Assembly (NCBI RefSeq): GCF_947623445.1
Contig: NC_135246.1
Location: 16,909,856-16,973,855 of the forward strand
DNA from: Clavelina lepadiformis
Lineage: Eukaryota > Chordata > Ascidiacea > Aplousobranchia > Clavelinidae
DNA: 64,000 bases
Reading direction: 5' to 3'
Part shown: positions 1 through 11,644 of the stretch, piece by piece
Position numbering within the stretch: the stretch's first letter is position 1
How the letters are laid out: every line of letters starts with the position of its first letter
Program-made: the position numbers and the translations under genes
Notes under the pieces: model-generated
Database searches by the model: none
Told to the model about the DNA's origin: nothing
The model's input: the letters and a program-made list of their open reading frames with translations, nothing else

Positions 1-428
1 TGCACACTGCCAATCCAGAACATTGTTATTTCGTACCGTGTGCATTTTTTTTACTACGAGGTTGTACGGAATTATGATGTAACAGAGAGTTTTCCTTATC
101 AATGATGTTTACCACTTAGAACTTTCTGGAGCTTTGGAACTTTCTTGAACTTATTGACCGTTGTGCTGAATCAGAATTGGTTAGATATAGATCACATGCT
201 GCGAAAATTACTAGAACATTCCAACAGTCTATAAAAGCAGGCGATTTCGCACATATAATCAGAGATTTACTTAAAATGTCAAAGAGGAGGAAGCCTAGTG
301 ATTTACTTAAAATGTCAGGAACCATTTGGTTCAGTTATTCTGGTGGCTAATTAGCCTACTTTGTTTTTTAGATTATGCATTTTTAGTTGGGTTGTATTTA
401 TTGTTAATAAAAAAAGATATTATTTCAA

Positions 429-902
429 ATGGCTAATTCTAAACGAAAGTGCGCATTCACTAACGAAATGCAAAAAAAACATCCATGTTTTAGAAAAGGC
501 AGGAATGATTATGAGGCAGAATGCTTGGTTTGCACGTCAGGAACCTATATATCTGTCGTGCACAAAGGTAATGGTGATTTAAACACACATCTGGAATCGG
601 AAAAACATCGCAAAGCAGTAAGAGGGGCTGTTGCATCAACGAAAATGACAAATTATTTTGTTACAGCAGGAAGCAAATGCGAAGATGAAATCACTGCCGC
701 AGAAGGCACTCTTGCATTTCACGCTGTTAAGCATCATCATAGCTTTTTGTCCATGGACTGTACATCTGTTTTACTTAAAAATATTTTCCCTGATTCTAAT
801 ATAGCGAAGAAGTTTAGTAGTGGCCGCACAAAAACAGAAAAAGTTGTTACTAGCGTACTTGCGCAATATTCTATTGATGCTGTTCTGAAAAGTTTTGTTT
901 AA
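429..902 (+). pseudogene. hAT transposase N-terminal fragment with BED-type zinc finger
   Basis: A 157-codon open frame with a BED-like finger: a C-L-V-C pair near residues 34-37, then a histidine pair in the run HLESEKH, followed by the stretch TNYFV and a segment rich in HHHSF and MDCTS. This arrangement is known from the N-terminal part of animal hAT (ZBED-type) transposases. The frame stops at 902 and no catalytic or dimerisation part follows, so it covers only the first quarter or so of a transposase. A hAT-like right end lies downstream at about 1256-1287, so the fragment is probably the inside of a decayed or internally deleted element. Host domestication as a short BED protein is possible but nothing supports it. 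Confidence 0.6.
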
Positions 903-1255
903 TAAATAAAAATAAGTTTTATAATTCATTATTTTAGTTTTTCTTGGTGTCTTACTACTTTAGTTGTCCCTGACGATAGGAATCCAAAATAGTTTCATAC
1001 TCCTAGTAAAATATGAACTACATTTGTCTGATAAGGCTCGTTGCTCTGAAGCTTCCCGTTTTTAAGCACAAAAATATAGTATGCCTGACCAGAGGTCAAA
1101 TCAGAGATGGCCCAAAAGCCTAGTGAATTCACGACACTATGTTCAAAAATCCACTCGGTTATACAATGGATAGGCTAAGCATTGCTATTGTGACGTCATA
1201 TTGACAGACAATGTGTTCATTTTAAAAACCGCTAGTGGGCACTAAAGAGTGTCCG

Positions 1256-1287
1256 GATTTTAGGCCATGAAAATATGGTAACCCTAG
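1256..1287 (+). mobile_element. right terminus of a hAT-like element
   Basis: Read on the minus strand the last bases begin CTAGGGTTACCATATTTTC, which resembles the perfect 13-bp terminal repeat TAGGCTTACCATA of the complete element at 31341-32099. The matching left end is not visible in positions 1-428, so the element either starts before the window or has lost that end. It probably contained the BED-finger frame at 429-902. Confidence 0.5.
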
Positions 1288-1453
1288 TATAGGCCCCATA
1301 CCATATACAGAGTAGTTTAAAGTTTATTTAACGTTTCTTTCAATGAAGATACATTCGTCACGCAAAGATTTTCTAAGAGTAAAACTGTTTTTATTTTATT
1401 GGCTTAAAGTTGATTCGGGAAAATTGCTGAAATATATGAAACATGCCATTTAC

Positions 1454-4400
1454 CACTCGCTGTTGATTGTACAGGCAGGCCATCGCGAATCGGGGGCGTC
1501 GCTATAGCGATCTCGGAATCTCGCTCCAAAAAATATAAAGAAAGGAATGAAACCGATGAGGAATGTAAAGACCCAGATGGCAGCGATCCAAATCTAAGAA
1601 ATCATTGAAATTTTCTTGGTTTTGTTGATGGTGATATTACCCAGTCAAAAATTATGTAGGTTTTATCTATGGGCCTTACCTGGCTACGAAGTAGCATGTA
1701 TGGCTTATGTGTGGGCTTGCTTAGGAATGGCCAAATCATTAAGTGCCAAACAAGGGCCATACATGGCTTTTGTCTGTGATTTTGCAAAAACATTTTTGTT
1801 TGACTGTATTTACTTTATCATGATAACAATTGCAGTGTTTGTTGCATTTCATTATCGTGTAGTTCAATATTTCCATATAATTTTTCTCAAAACCTTTGCC
1901 TAACTTTATGTGCGAAAAATGGAAGTCATATAGTAATTTATTGAACTTTTAAAAACGCAAATAATAAGATGTTATTGGCAATCAGTCTATTGATACGTTT
2001 AAATCAATGCCTTTATAACACAATATATATACAATATACACTAATCTTATATTATAAAGGCATTGTTTAAATTAAGAAATTGTTTATAAGATCTAGCCTA
2101 CAGCAGGGTTGCCCAAACTTTTTTGTCCCAAGATCTACTTTATAGCCAGCCTCCCGCGGCCAACCAGTTTAGTGTCGATAGTGTATCACAAATCTACATA
2201 CATCGTTTCCGCTATTTCTTCATACATCTTACTTGCTAATCTCAACCGTTTTTAAATCAAGCCCCACCATAAAAAGTTGTTAAAGTAGGTAACATAAACC
2301 ATATTGTGATGTCACAATATTTATAGCAAACATAGCTCGGATGCAAAACTTGAATGGATGAAAATGATTTCAAAACCCATAATGAAAATTTTTAAATTTT
2401 ACAAATAAAAAAATTCACAATTTACAAGCGTGTAATGTTGAGCTAATAGTGACGTGTTTGACCAACGCAAGTAATTATTTTGCGCGATAATTCAGCGTGC
2501 ATGCAATTTGTGAACGCATGTATAATTTACTAACACGTTATTATGAAACTTTCGGCCAGGCTAATATCTTATTTAAGCGTTGTAAATTGTGAACGCGTAC
2601 GCAATTTGTGAATGTGTTCGCAATTAACGATAGTGTTGAAAGAAGCGAATTCTAACGCATATGGCTAACCGTAGTCTACGGACGTTTATTTTCTCTACAG
2701 TATCTCTTTAATGCTGCCCGTCATTGTTTTCCTTGGTTGTGATATTTCACAATAACTGTCAAAAGCAAAGCTATAGGTTAATACTTTTCATGCGATGTCG
2801 AAACTAATTGATGTCGATTTCATAAATTGTTTTGGAATTTAAAATACCGCGACGACGCCAAGACTAGGAAAGTGCATGGAAAATAATCGATTATATCGTC
2901 CCAAACGCATAGATGGAATCAGCTGAAATACGCCTACTAGTTATTAGCAACAGGCAACAGTTGCTCATAAAAGCCCGTTAAAAATTGAAGAAAACTAATT
3001 ATCTAACGTTTACTGAATTACTTGATTAATCACAAACCAAACAGTTACACGTAAATTTTATTTTGTAATGGCTTTGCGGTCAACTTGGGATCTGTCCGCG
3101 GTCCACCGGTAAATCGCGATCAACTGGTTGAGCACTCCTGGCCTACAGAGTTTGTCTTAATTTCAATAGTTGTGTACTAAATACGTCATAGATATTGAGA
3201 ACGTCAAAAGTAGACAATTCCTGGTTCAAACATAATAAGTATTTCAACTGGTAAGAACCAATTGCAGGTATAACATATTAATATAACTTACTAGTACTAA
3301 TACTTAAGTTTGTTTTCACTTGTTACCTTTTGAGAGTTTGCTAAATCAAATTCATTTAACGGTTAAGATTGATTGAGTTGAGTTAAGTTGAGTCAAGTTT
3401 GAGTTAGGTTAAGTTAAGTCGAGTTAAGTTAAGTCAAGTTTGAGCTTAGTCGACTTACTTTTCCGTGTAGCAGTTTGAGCCTTTTGAAATGAATAGGAAA
3501 TTGGATCGAGATATACCGGAGCAGAGCGAAGGAAAAGATATGCAACGCCGTGACGTAATTGGTCATCAAATCACTCGCCCAATAAAACTGAAAAAATATT
3601 GTTGCAACAATTTCTAATGACTTGTGAAAATAAACGCGACCGGTTTATATAAACAAAGCTTGCCGTTCTGTGAAGTTTAAATCTTATGATGGATTGGATT
3701 CAAATATAACACTGTTTGGTGAATTTCAATTTGAATTTAGCAAGCCACTTTTTTTATAAGTCGTTTTTTGCATTTGTAGATATTTGCTTTGGCGAAAGCA
3801 TTATTGCAACGTATAAAGCAGTTTTATTCATCAAAAATTGAAAGTTACCAAATATATTAAATTTTCATATCTATCACTATACTTACCCGACAAAATACTT
3901 CAGGCAACGGAGCCCAAACGTCAAAACCCCAAGTTCGTCTGTAGAGGAAGAGCCAGCTGATCAAAGCTGATATTAAATCGGATACGCACAAGGACAGGAT
4001 AAAATGCATGAAGATATTTCTGTAAAAAGCAAAATTTTGTAATAAAATTTCTGCTACTCCGCCTACTCTGTAAGAAATGCTGCAATGAACAATGACATCA
4101 CAAACGATCCATAATTTTAATATCCACAAAAGCCGAATTAATGACAAGATCGATTACTTAAAAATTAATCTCTTGAAACTGATGATATCACAGCTGTTTA
4201 AACTAAATTACTTGGTGTTTAAACGATTACTAAACTGCTTGACAGTTTAATTACTTAATACATTAAATTATATAGATCGAAATATATCTGATACAGTTGT
4301 TTAACTTGAGAAAACAGTTATGATCATATAGAAAATCTTTATTTTAACATACGTTTCATTTAGCACTGTATAATCAACTGTTCTCAGTATACATCAATCG

Positions 4401-5186
4401 TTTCCCAGGGCAGAGAAATAACAATTTAACGTCTTGAGACCGTATAGTTGAATTTTTTCGAAGTGTTTCTATAGATATGCTATTTTTGCCTTTCCACTTC
4501 ATAGATAGTTATTCATTCGTTTTCTGCTATCTCATGTTTATTATCCATCATCTTATTTTCTAAGCGTATAAAAACTTGGACTTGAACCGTTCAAGAAAAT
4601 GGTGTTTATAGCGTTTTAGTAAAGAGTTTCACTTAAGCCACTTCGCTACGTGGATATTGCAGGATTACATTTTGTTGAATTTATACACTTTAAACAATAA
4701 AAACATGTAACGCTAGGAAAGATGTACTTAAGTTGTGGGGTGGTTGCGATAACAACGATCGTTGTGAGGTTTCCTATTAAACCAATCACAAGAAAGGTAA
4801 AAATGATAGAAGCCGACACAATGATTCCGACGTCATTGAAAGGACGAACATACGGTCTGAAAAAACAAAGCACGCAATTCATACCGTGTACTGAAGCGGA
4901 TAAGTATAGGAAATTGTCATGTAAAGACCAAACCACGTGAAATAGATTACTCAAACTATTCACCCAGCAGCTCAATTATATTTTATGAATTTTAGATGTT
5001 AACCGTATATTGAGTCATATGGCAACATCGCACGTACGTACGATGCCGCACTGTGCACAGTCAGTCATACTTTTATCATATTGTTTAACTTAGGCAATAT
5101 TTAAATTAAAATAGTAAAAAGCTTAGTTTAGAATACTTAAGCATGACGTCAATGAACATCGTCGTTACTCACTCAACTGTCGCCAT
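1454..5186 (-). CDS. class A GPCR, paralogue 1 (partial, 3' exons not in window)
   Basis: Rhodopsin-type seven-helix receptor, first of four paralogues. Exons in transcript order: TM1 exon 4728-4856, TM2 exon 3887-4019, TM3 exon 3459-3587, TM4/loop-2 exon 1454-1593. Sizes 129/133/129/140 and splice phases match the complete paralogues. TM2 has LSLCVSDL; the TM3-side cysteine is in VFCR and the loop-2 cysteine in WPACT. The TM3 end reads LLRYIS, so the arginine of the DRY site is kept but its acidic neighbour is lost. The first exon is uncertain: ATG at 5186 (MATVE, donor GA|GTGAGT) or a frame starting MFIDV near 5158 both fit phase 2. Exons for TM5-7 are absent down to position 1; they lie outside or are lost. 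A hAT element occupies the intron between 3459 and 1593. Ligand unknown. Confidence 0.7.
2104..3140. mobile_element. non-autonomous hAT element, 1037 bp
   Basis: Starts CAGGGTTGCCCAA and ends TTGAGCACTCCTG, imperfect inverted ends (10 of 13 match), and is flanked by an exact 8-bp target duplication GCCTACAG at 2096-2103 and 3141-3148. No transposase frame is present. It sits in the intron between the TM3 and TM4 exons of GPCR paralogue 1. Confidence 0.85.
3365..3450. repeat. degenerate GTTAA/GTTGA pentamer tandem repeat
   Basis: About 85 bp of head-to-tail pentamers of the form GAGTT, AAGTT and AAGTC. It ends some 8 bp from the splice donor of the TM3 exon of GPCR paralogue 1 (minus strand, exon edge 3459). 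Confidence 0.7.
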
Positions 5187-8100
5187 TTCCGAAGTTTCGT
5201 TTGCCAAAAAAAATGTTGCATTCAATATCGCCATCATAAATTCACTTGTTTTGTAGTTGTCGAATAAAACTTTTATAAGAAACAGTAATAAAGCAAGAAT
5301 AAGAACTTGATAAATTTAATGGTTTTTAATTTTAAGTCAAAAAATGTTGGTAATAACCCAAAATAATTGGATGCTGATAAAAGTTAACAAAATACAGAAA
5401 AGCTAAATTCATTCCAATTATAGATTAACCAACACTGCACTGAAATCTAACGTTATCACGTATACGACACTGCTTTAGGCGCAAGTGCATTGCAATCATT
5501 ACGCAATTATGTAGAAGAAGCTTTATAATTATCCTTAAGCCTAAAAATACAACAATTTATCACAAATGTAAATTAACAAGCTTTCTACTTCACTCTCGCA
5601 CAGATGCAAAAATTCCTGCACTAAACACAGCTGAATCAATAGCTGTGGGTTTACGACAGCTGCCTCGCGCTTTCTTGAGTCTGAATTTTGCTTCATGAAA
5701 TAAAAGTTTTCCTGCAATGCTCATAACAACTAGCGTGTAGGATTTATAACAGTAGCTTGTTCCAATTGCTGTTCCACAAAACTGCATATTCATTCTGCGG
5801 CAAATACAACCTGCTGTTAGTTCTTAAAGCACATGACCATTTTGCGGTTGTGTGCCTATATACCTCATCGACACTCTCTCTTTCTCCTCGCCCACGCAGG
5901 CATTTATAAGGGGTCGTTTTCTTGTAAAACTCTTTTTCCTGTCGCGTGCTTTTTTATCCTGACGCCATTTATCTAGGGACCCGACGCAAGCCGGACAACT
6001 CTGCGGCCCTGGTATTACCAATGTCAGAGATGGGACGAATTAATAACGACTCAAATGAGCTGAGCCGAGGACCGTATACACTTTTGTTTACTTTTCGGAC
6101 AAGTGTTGGGTAGATATGAAACAATTCACCAACAGCAAAAAATATTAATCATATAATGCAGCAGGGTTAGACGACTTGGTTTTTATAAAATATTAGAACG
6201 GTATTTCGACTTCTGTCGCTTAAGATACACGCAATTACGTTTAAGATAACTCCTGCCCACGTATATTTACGTCAGTGTACATCACAAGTAAGTGAAGGTG
6301 TCGTCTCCACACAATTCCATGCAAGTGTTGCAATACATAATGCAATAATACTTTAGCTCACGCTGTATTGCTTCAATTTCTGCAAAAGCGCAAAAACTTG
6401 CTTCTAAAATCATAACAGCGCTTAACGGTGTTTTTAAGCCTATATATCCTATATAGCCATAAAGCATATCAAAACTACTGAATTTATATGGCATTGTAAC
6501 TTCACGACCAAAACGATAATATACTTATGAAATATTAATGTTAGCTTCTAAAAATTATTCGCTATATGCTTTACTGGCGATAAAGCAGCAAAACCCGACA
6601 TGGCTATTTTTAACCTTTCTTCTTTCCGTCATACACCGGAATAGTCATGTTATTTTCAGGCTATCTTTGCAAATTCGTGCTGCTATATATTATGACGTAT
6701 TTGGGACCTATGACGTGAAACTTTGTCTGATTACCCGATGAAACAAGCATGTATCTTCAAAACAAACCTGTGAACAAGAAATAACTGCACTCATGAAAGC
6801 GAATTTAACTAAGCATTACAGAGGAAAAAGCGGATATTGAATAATATTAAAATAATTTTCAAGCCATCGTAGATTTTCAATAGTTATCTATACTTATACT
6901 TTTTTAAATCTTTTATTTCCATGCATACACTTATAGTATACCAATATGCTAAGTTTGTCTTGAAAATTGTTACTGCTAGTAACAAATTAATAATTTATTT
7001 GCGTAGTTGCAAAAATCGCTCTTGGCTATTCAACTTTATACTAACAATAGCGGTAGTGAAAATAGCACTACAACAGAATTTACAAGTATAAGAAAAAGAA
7101 TCATACGGAGAACATAACCAAAAAATTCTGTTATTGTAGCACAACCGGTTTTCGAGTAATTATCATTCTTAACTTATGTTTAACTTAATATTTTCTTACA
7201 GGTATTTAGTTACATGTCAGAAGAATAAATGCATTTTGAGATAAAATTGATCATTGCTTGTTTGATAAAAATTAACTCTTTCTCTCCAACTTTTGACGTT
7301 AACCAAAACCTATCAAGATGACGTATTTGTTAATCGTAATTCTGGTTATTTTCAATTGTCGTCGGAAGTCAAATTTTGTGGTTGATTTGTTATTTGACAG
7401 CGTTTACGAGGTGCAGTGTTTATTGTTGCAAATTAGTTCTGTTTTTTTTCGGCTTTTTAAATTGCCATTTGCTCGCAATTACATAGTTACGTACGAAATT
7501 TACGCATTTCTGACGCACGCACGAAAGTCGTTTCTCCATAAAATGAAAGCAATCAAAAGTTGCACGTTCACTTTTCATTTGATTTTTCGTAAAACTAATT
7601 TGGTCTCAGCCGTTTGTGGTTACAAGGTCAGCCATATAGATATAGCAGGAAAGTTTACTTTGGGTCAATATTTTGATTTATCTAAAACGTTTGGATCGAA
7701 TCATTTAGAAGTTTCAAGTGAGTGTTGAAAAATCAAAACGCCATATTGCAATTAACTTGCAGCTATCTATAATATATACCTGTTTTAAAAATCTAATTTT
7801 CTTGATTTACACCTTTGCTTTATTTTTCATACAAAAAATCTCAAGTTTATAAATTACTTGTTAACTAACCTATAACAAAAATGGGAAGTACATGTAGTAT
7901 AGCCTGCCTAATTACCTATTTACAGGTATGAAACATGATTTCTATTGTTTATAAAACTAAAGCTCTTTTCACACAGCTCCCGCACACAAAGCCCTAGAAG
8001 TAAGATTGTAAAACTTTTGTTCATGCGATGACGAATCCGAGATGACGTCATGTATTGGGCCTCCCACATGACGTGAAAGCATTACTCGGGTTATAGCTGT

Positions 8101-9470
8101 TGCAAGATTGCGTATAATTATGGTGAAAAGAGCCGTTTAAAGATTTGTTTTTTTGTTTCAAACATCAAAAGGTGCATGGTATGCAATGGTGTAAATGTCT
8201 TGTCTCGTCTTGTCTGTAACGGTACTTCGGAAATATTGAAATATTGTATGTTGATACTGTATGATACTGTTTGATGTAAGCGTTTTTATTTCAAAGCTAA
8301 CCGTTAACTGCTCAATTTATCCAATCTAGAGAGCGGGGACATGGCAATGTACAAGTTAGAAAACACGCATAATATTTAGATGCTTCAGACAATGCTGACA
8401 TTTTTCACATATAGGCACTAGTTGTTCTAGGAAAGTGTTGCATATAACGTAACTCTGCAAAGCATAAATTATAATCATAAACAAATTATTGAAAATTGCT
8501 CTTTTTTGAGTTAGCAATTAATTTCACATTTAATTAGCACTAATGATAACACAGGACAAGTCACAACCTATAATTGATAGGTCGCTTGAACGGAAGTTCA
8601 CCGTTAAAAAGCACTTAGCTGTATGTAATATGTATATTTTATATCATGTTATTACATAAGTCGCTTTATTTCAAGGACTCTGCGGTCACCAATGACGTGA
8701 CACAAACAACATTTTCTGGCGCTGTCCAACAATTAACAGGTTTTAAAAATTTTCACAGGTCAATCATCTTGTACCGGTGTAGTCTTGCAGCCTATTATTA
8801 ATTTGAAAACATTTTCGAAAACCGGTCACATATACCGCTTGGTATAATGGCTGACTTTTATGTACAATTGTACACTTATGTGCCTAAGTACACACCCGAC
8901 CTGGCGCATATGCTACAAAATTCCTTATTTAATATTTTACTGTATTTTTTGAGAGGGTTGAAAAGGGGGGGCGGGGTAATTTTTATTTTCTGTTATACTT
9001 CTAAAAATTTTACGAGACAAATTTCAAACGAGCGTAAATATATTGCGCAATGTAGACATGCGTAAACTTGTATACCGGAATAAACCCTCCAACACAAGAG
9101 ATAGTATATGAAGTGTTATAGTTGGCAAGTTTTAAGACAATTTTGAGTGTGTTAGTTTTTTTAATAGTATAGCCTATTTCATAAAATTTAAGAATTTTGC
9201 AAAAATGTTCATTATGTTATAAACCTTTTTTTAAAAACTTCCGTAAAACAGAAGAAACATAAGCACTAATCTTGAGCAATACTATAAGCAATACTATATT
9301 CTCATCATAAGATATCTCACTTTGATTAAGCATGTTATTATTTCGTTTTACTGCAACCTACAACTTTTGCCGTAGAAAAACTGTGAGCTTGTAACAATTT
9401 AACAGAAAGCTCCTTGAAGTTTTAAAGCACACCAACCAAGCCGTTTATCTTTTAAAGAATAGAAGAACAA
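5187..9470. other. intergenic, no supported gene
   Basis: AT-rich sequence between GPCR paralogue 1 and the upstream region of paralogue 2. Open frames here, including a 136-codon one at 7318-7728, show no recognisable domain, no paralogue and no flanking splice context, so none is called. Confidence 0.6.
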
Positions 9471-10320
9471 TAAAACTATAAAGTTTTACAAGTGTGACCT
9501 TCCCCCAAACTGCATACACTTGGTCTCATCAAAAAGCCAACTGTATTTTGCGATAAACGCATAGGTTACATTTCGTCAATAACTACATAAAAAAATAAAC
9601 GTCCCAACGTGTGACTGATTAGCGTAGAAAAGGAAGATAGATATGAAGCGAAGGAACGTGAACCGTATGTAAATTTAAGCTGAAATGCAAAAGCATATAA
9701 ACAGGTGGTCATATAAACATAAGTTGTTTGTATTTTAAGTTTTGTAGCTTGTGGTAAGCATTATGTCAAATACAAAAACTTTGATTCGTGAAAGGACTTG
9801 GCCAGATAGTGCGTGCTGGTTTAAAATACACTATGTTAGGCAAGTACTCATCATTTAGTTGATGACTTATATTTCTGTTTGCATTTTACCACCGTGCAAC
9901 CTCATGCGTGGCTGTTACGTCTGGTATTTCCTACATTTTACCACTTCCTTGTAATGATGAATGTGCGGTAAGTAGCAGCTGCAAAGAAGCTAAGTTTTTT
10001 CAGATGCGTGTTGGAAAGGCACAGATGAGACAGTTTCCTCCTCAAAATAAGAACAACACGATTCCTACATACTTATCTGCATACAAAGATACTATAAAAG
10101 GCTTGTCGAAATCTAGAAAATAAAAATCTTCATATAAACATTGCAGACAACCGCGACAGTTATTTCACGCACGTGATTTGGTGACCGCATCAACTTATAG
10201 AACGACCTGTATTGAAACACGACTTGTCATGAACGGAGTTTTATTAATATTCCTCAATGGACAATAATATAACCCGGGCAATCGATATGACATTTCTGTT
10301 TCTAGATTTTGAGATGTTGC

Positions 10321-10395
10321 TCGCTTACTAATCGAACGTTGTGGTTGAGACAACGAAACGTAATGCATGCGAAAGAATTGCAACATTTCACGTAT
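10321..10395 (+). repeat. 75-bp stem-loop repeat, copy A
   Basis: Shared with intron 2 of GPCR paralogue 2 (12186-12260) and of paralogue 3 (17751-17824). The core is an inverted repeat around AACGTTGT and ACAACG, followed by a TGCATGCGAAA-like stretch. In this copy the right arm is partly altered. Confidence 0.6.
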
Positions 10396-10437
10396 AAATT
10401 ATTGCTTATTTCACCGTTGTTCAAAAATTGCTTTTTT

Positions 10438-10476
10438 GTCTATAGCGACTGAAATAACGATATTGTCGCTATAGAC
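10438..10476. repeat. perfect 12-bp hairpin
   Basis: GTCTATAGCGAC at 10438-10449 and its exact reverse complement at 10465-10476 enclose a 15-nt spacer. It lies just downstream of the 75-bp stem-loop repeat. The matching stretch in intron 2 of GPCR paralogue 2 does not have the paired arms. Confidence 0.8.
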
Positions 10477-11644
10477 GTAGGCTGCTTTGAAACCAAACCG
10501 TCGATAATCTCATTGCTTTATTTCAATGTTATTCGCTTGCGGCAGTGCCGGAATTACTGTCGTAACTTATAAACGTTAAAACTTTTCCATTCGTCTTTAG
10601 TATAACAGACTAATTGTAATCACCAAGTCACCCTCACTAAAGGCTGTGACCCATAGAAGTTTACTATATAGCTTATGCAAGGTTAAAAAAACAAACATAA
10701 GGCTTTTGGACTGTTCAAAACACTTTATCCATGAAATACTGCACTGGTCATATTTGGTAAATGTAAATATGATCTCGAATAAAGTGTTGCATACGACCAT
10801 GCACATAGGCTAGTATTTCACACACATAGGCTATATGGTGATCGTATCTAATTGCAGTATGGCATGCAATGAAACATGAGCTGTTCTTCAATGAATAAAA
10901 GTATAACATGATTAATCGATTTGTCATTACTATTTTATTTTATTTTTGAACGCTGGCAACAGTTCACTGCGGGTGAAATGTGTAATACTGCACAGAGAGT
11001 GTTTGCATAAATGCTCTAACTTATTGTCTTCCCTACACGTCACTCCTTACTTTTCTTTTTTGTCAAACATCTTCTACTTCCTTATAAAATAAGCCATTCC
11101 ACGTATAGTTTTGGATCAGGTGGTATGTATACAGCGAGCATATCTACAGATGATAATAATGCTGCAAAAGAGTTTTTTTTGGAAGTTTTGTTTAATGCAG
11201 TCTTGGTAAACTTTTTTACCACCAAGTTGTATAAACAGGCTAGATGTTAAGTATAGAATGTGGTTGAGTGTTACATGGTTGACGTTGTTTAAACGTTTAT
11301 AGTGTAGTCGCATGAATTACCGGGACTAATCGTAATTATGATAAAACTTTTCTCGCTAAAAACCGAGATTACTGGGGAGATATCCCGTTACTTGCAGTGT
11401 TCCGAATTTACAAAAAATATTTAAAATAAAATTTAAAATGAAACTTTAGCGACTTCTGTCATCAATGTTATTAACAACACCATACACCGTTTTTATGGAA
11501 ATGAGATTTTTTTTACATTTTCTTTGATTACATTTGTTGATGAGTAAAGAATCTGGATTCCCTATAACAGGTCTTGCCGCTGTGCCGTAGCGCGTAAGTG
11601 CAGTTTAACCTAATATTTGTTCTTATACTCAACAGCCATTCAGT

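Larger units (their letters stand above)
9480..11120 (+). promoter_or_regulatory. duplicated upstream region of GPCR paralogue 2
   Basis: Patches here match the region 15770-16560 upstream of paralogue 3 in the same order: around 9495/15780, 9900-9990/16030-16110, 10140-10260/16215-16335 and 11030-11119/16450-16559. Reading frames are not kept between the copies, so conservation is of non-coding DNA. The last patch ends in GGATCAG|GT in both copies, a possible 5' UTR donor. TATAAAA occurs at 11083-11089 in this copy only. Upstream control function is inferred. Confidence 0.45.

Noticed and set aside
1616-1903. 95-codon hydrophobic frame
   Set aside because: Overlaps the region just upstream of the paralogue 1 TM4 exon on the other strand. 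No family resemblance; likely intronic chance frame.
7318-7728. 136-codon open frame on the plus strand
   Set aside because: Phe/Leu/Lys-rich translation of AT-rich DNA, no domain, no splice context, no paralogue in the window; treated as chance.
9908-10123. Frames at 9908-10123 and 15928-16287 in the duplicated upstream regions
   Set aside because: DNA is partly conserved between the two copies but the reading frame and residues are not, which argues against coding.
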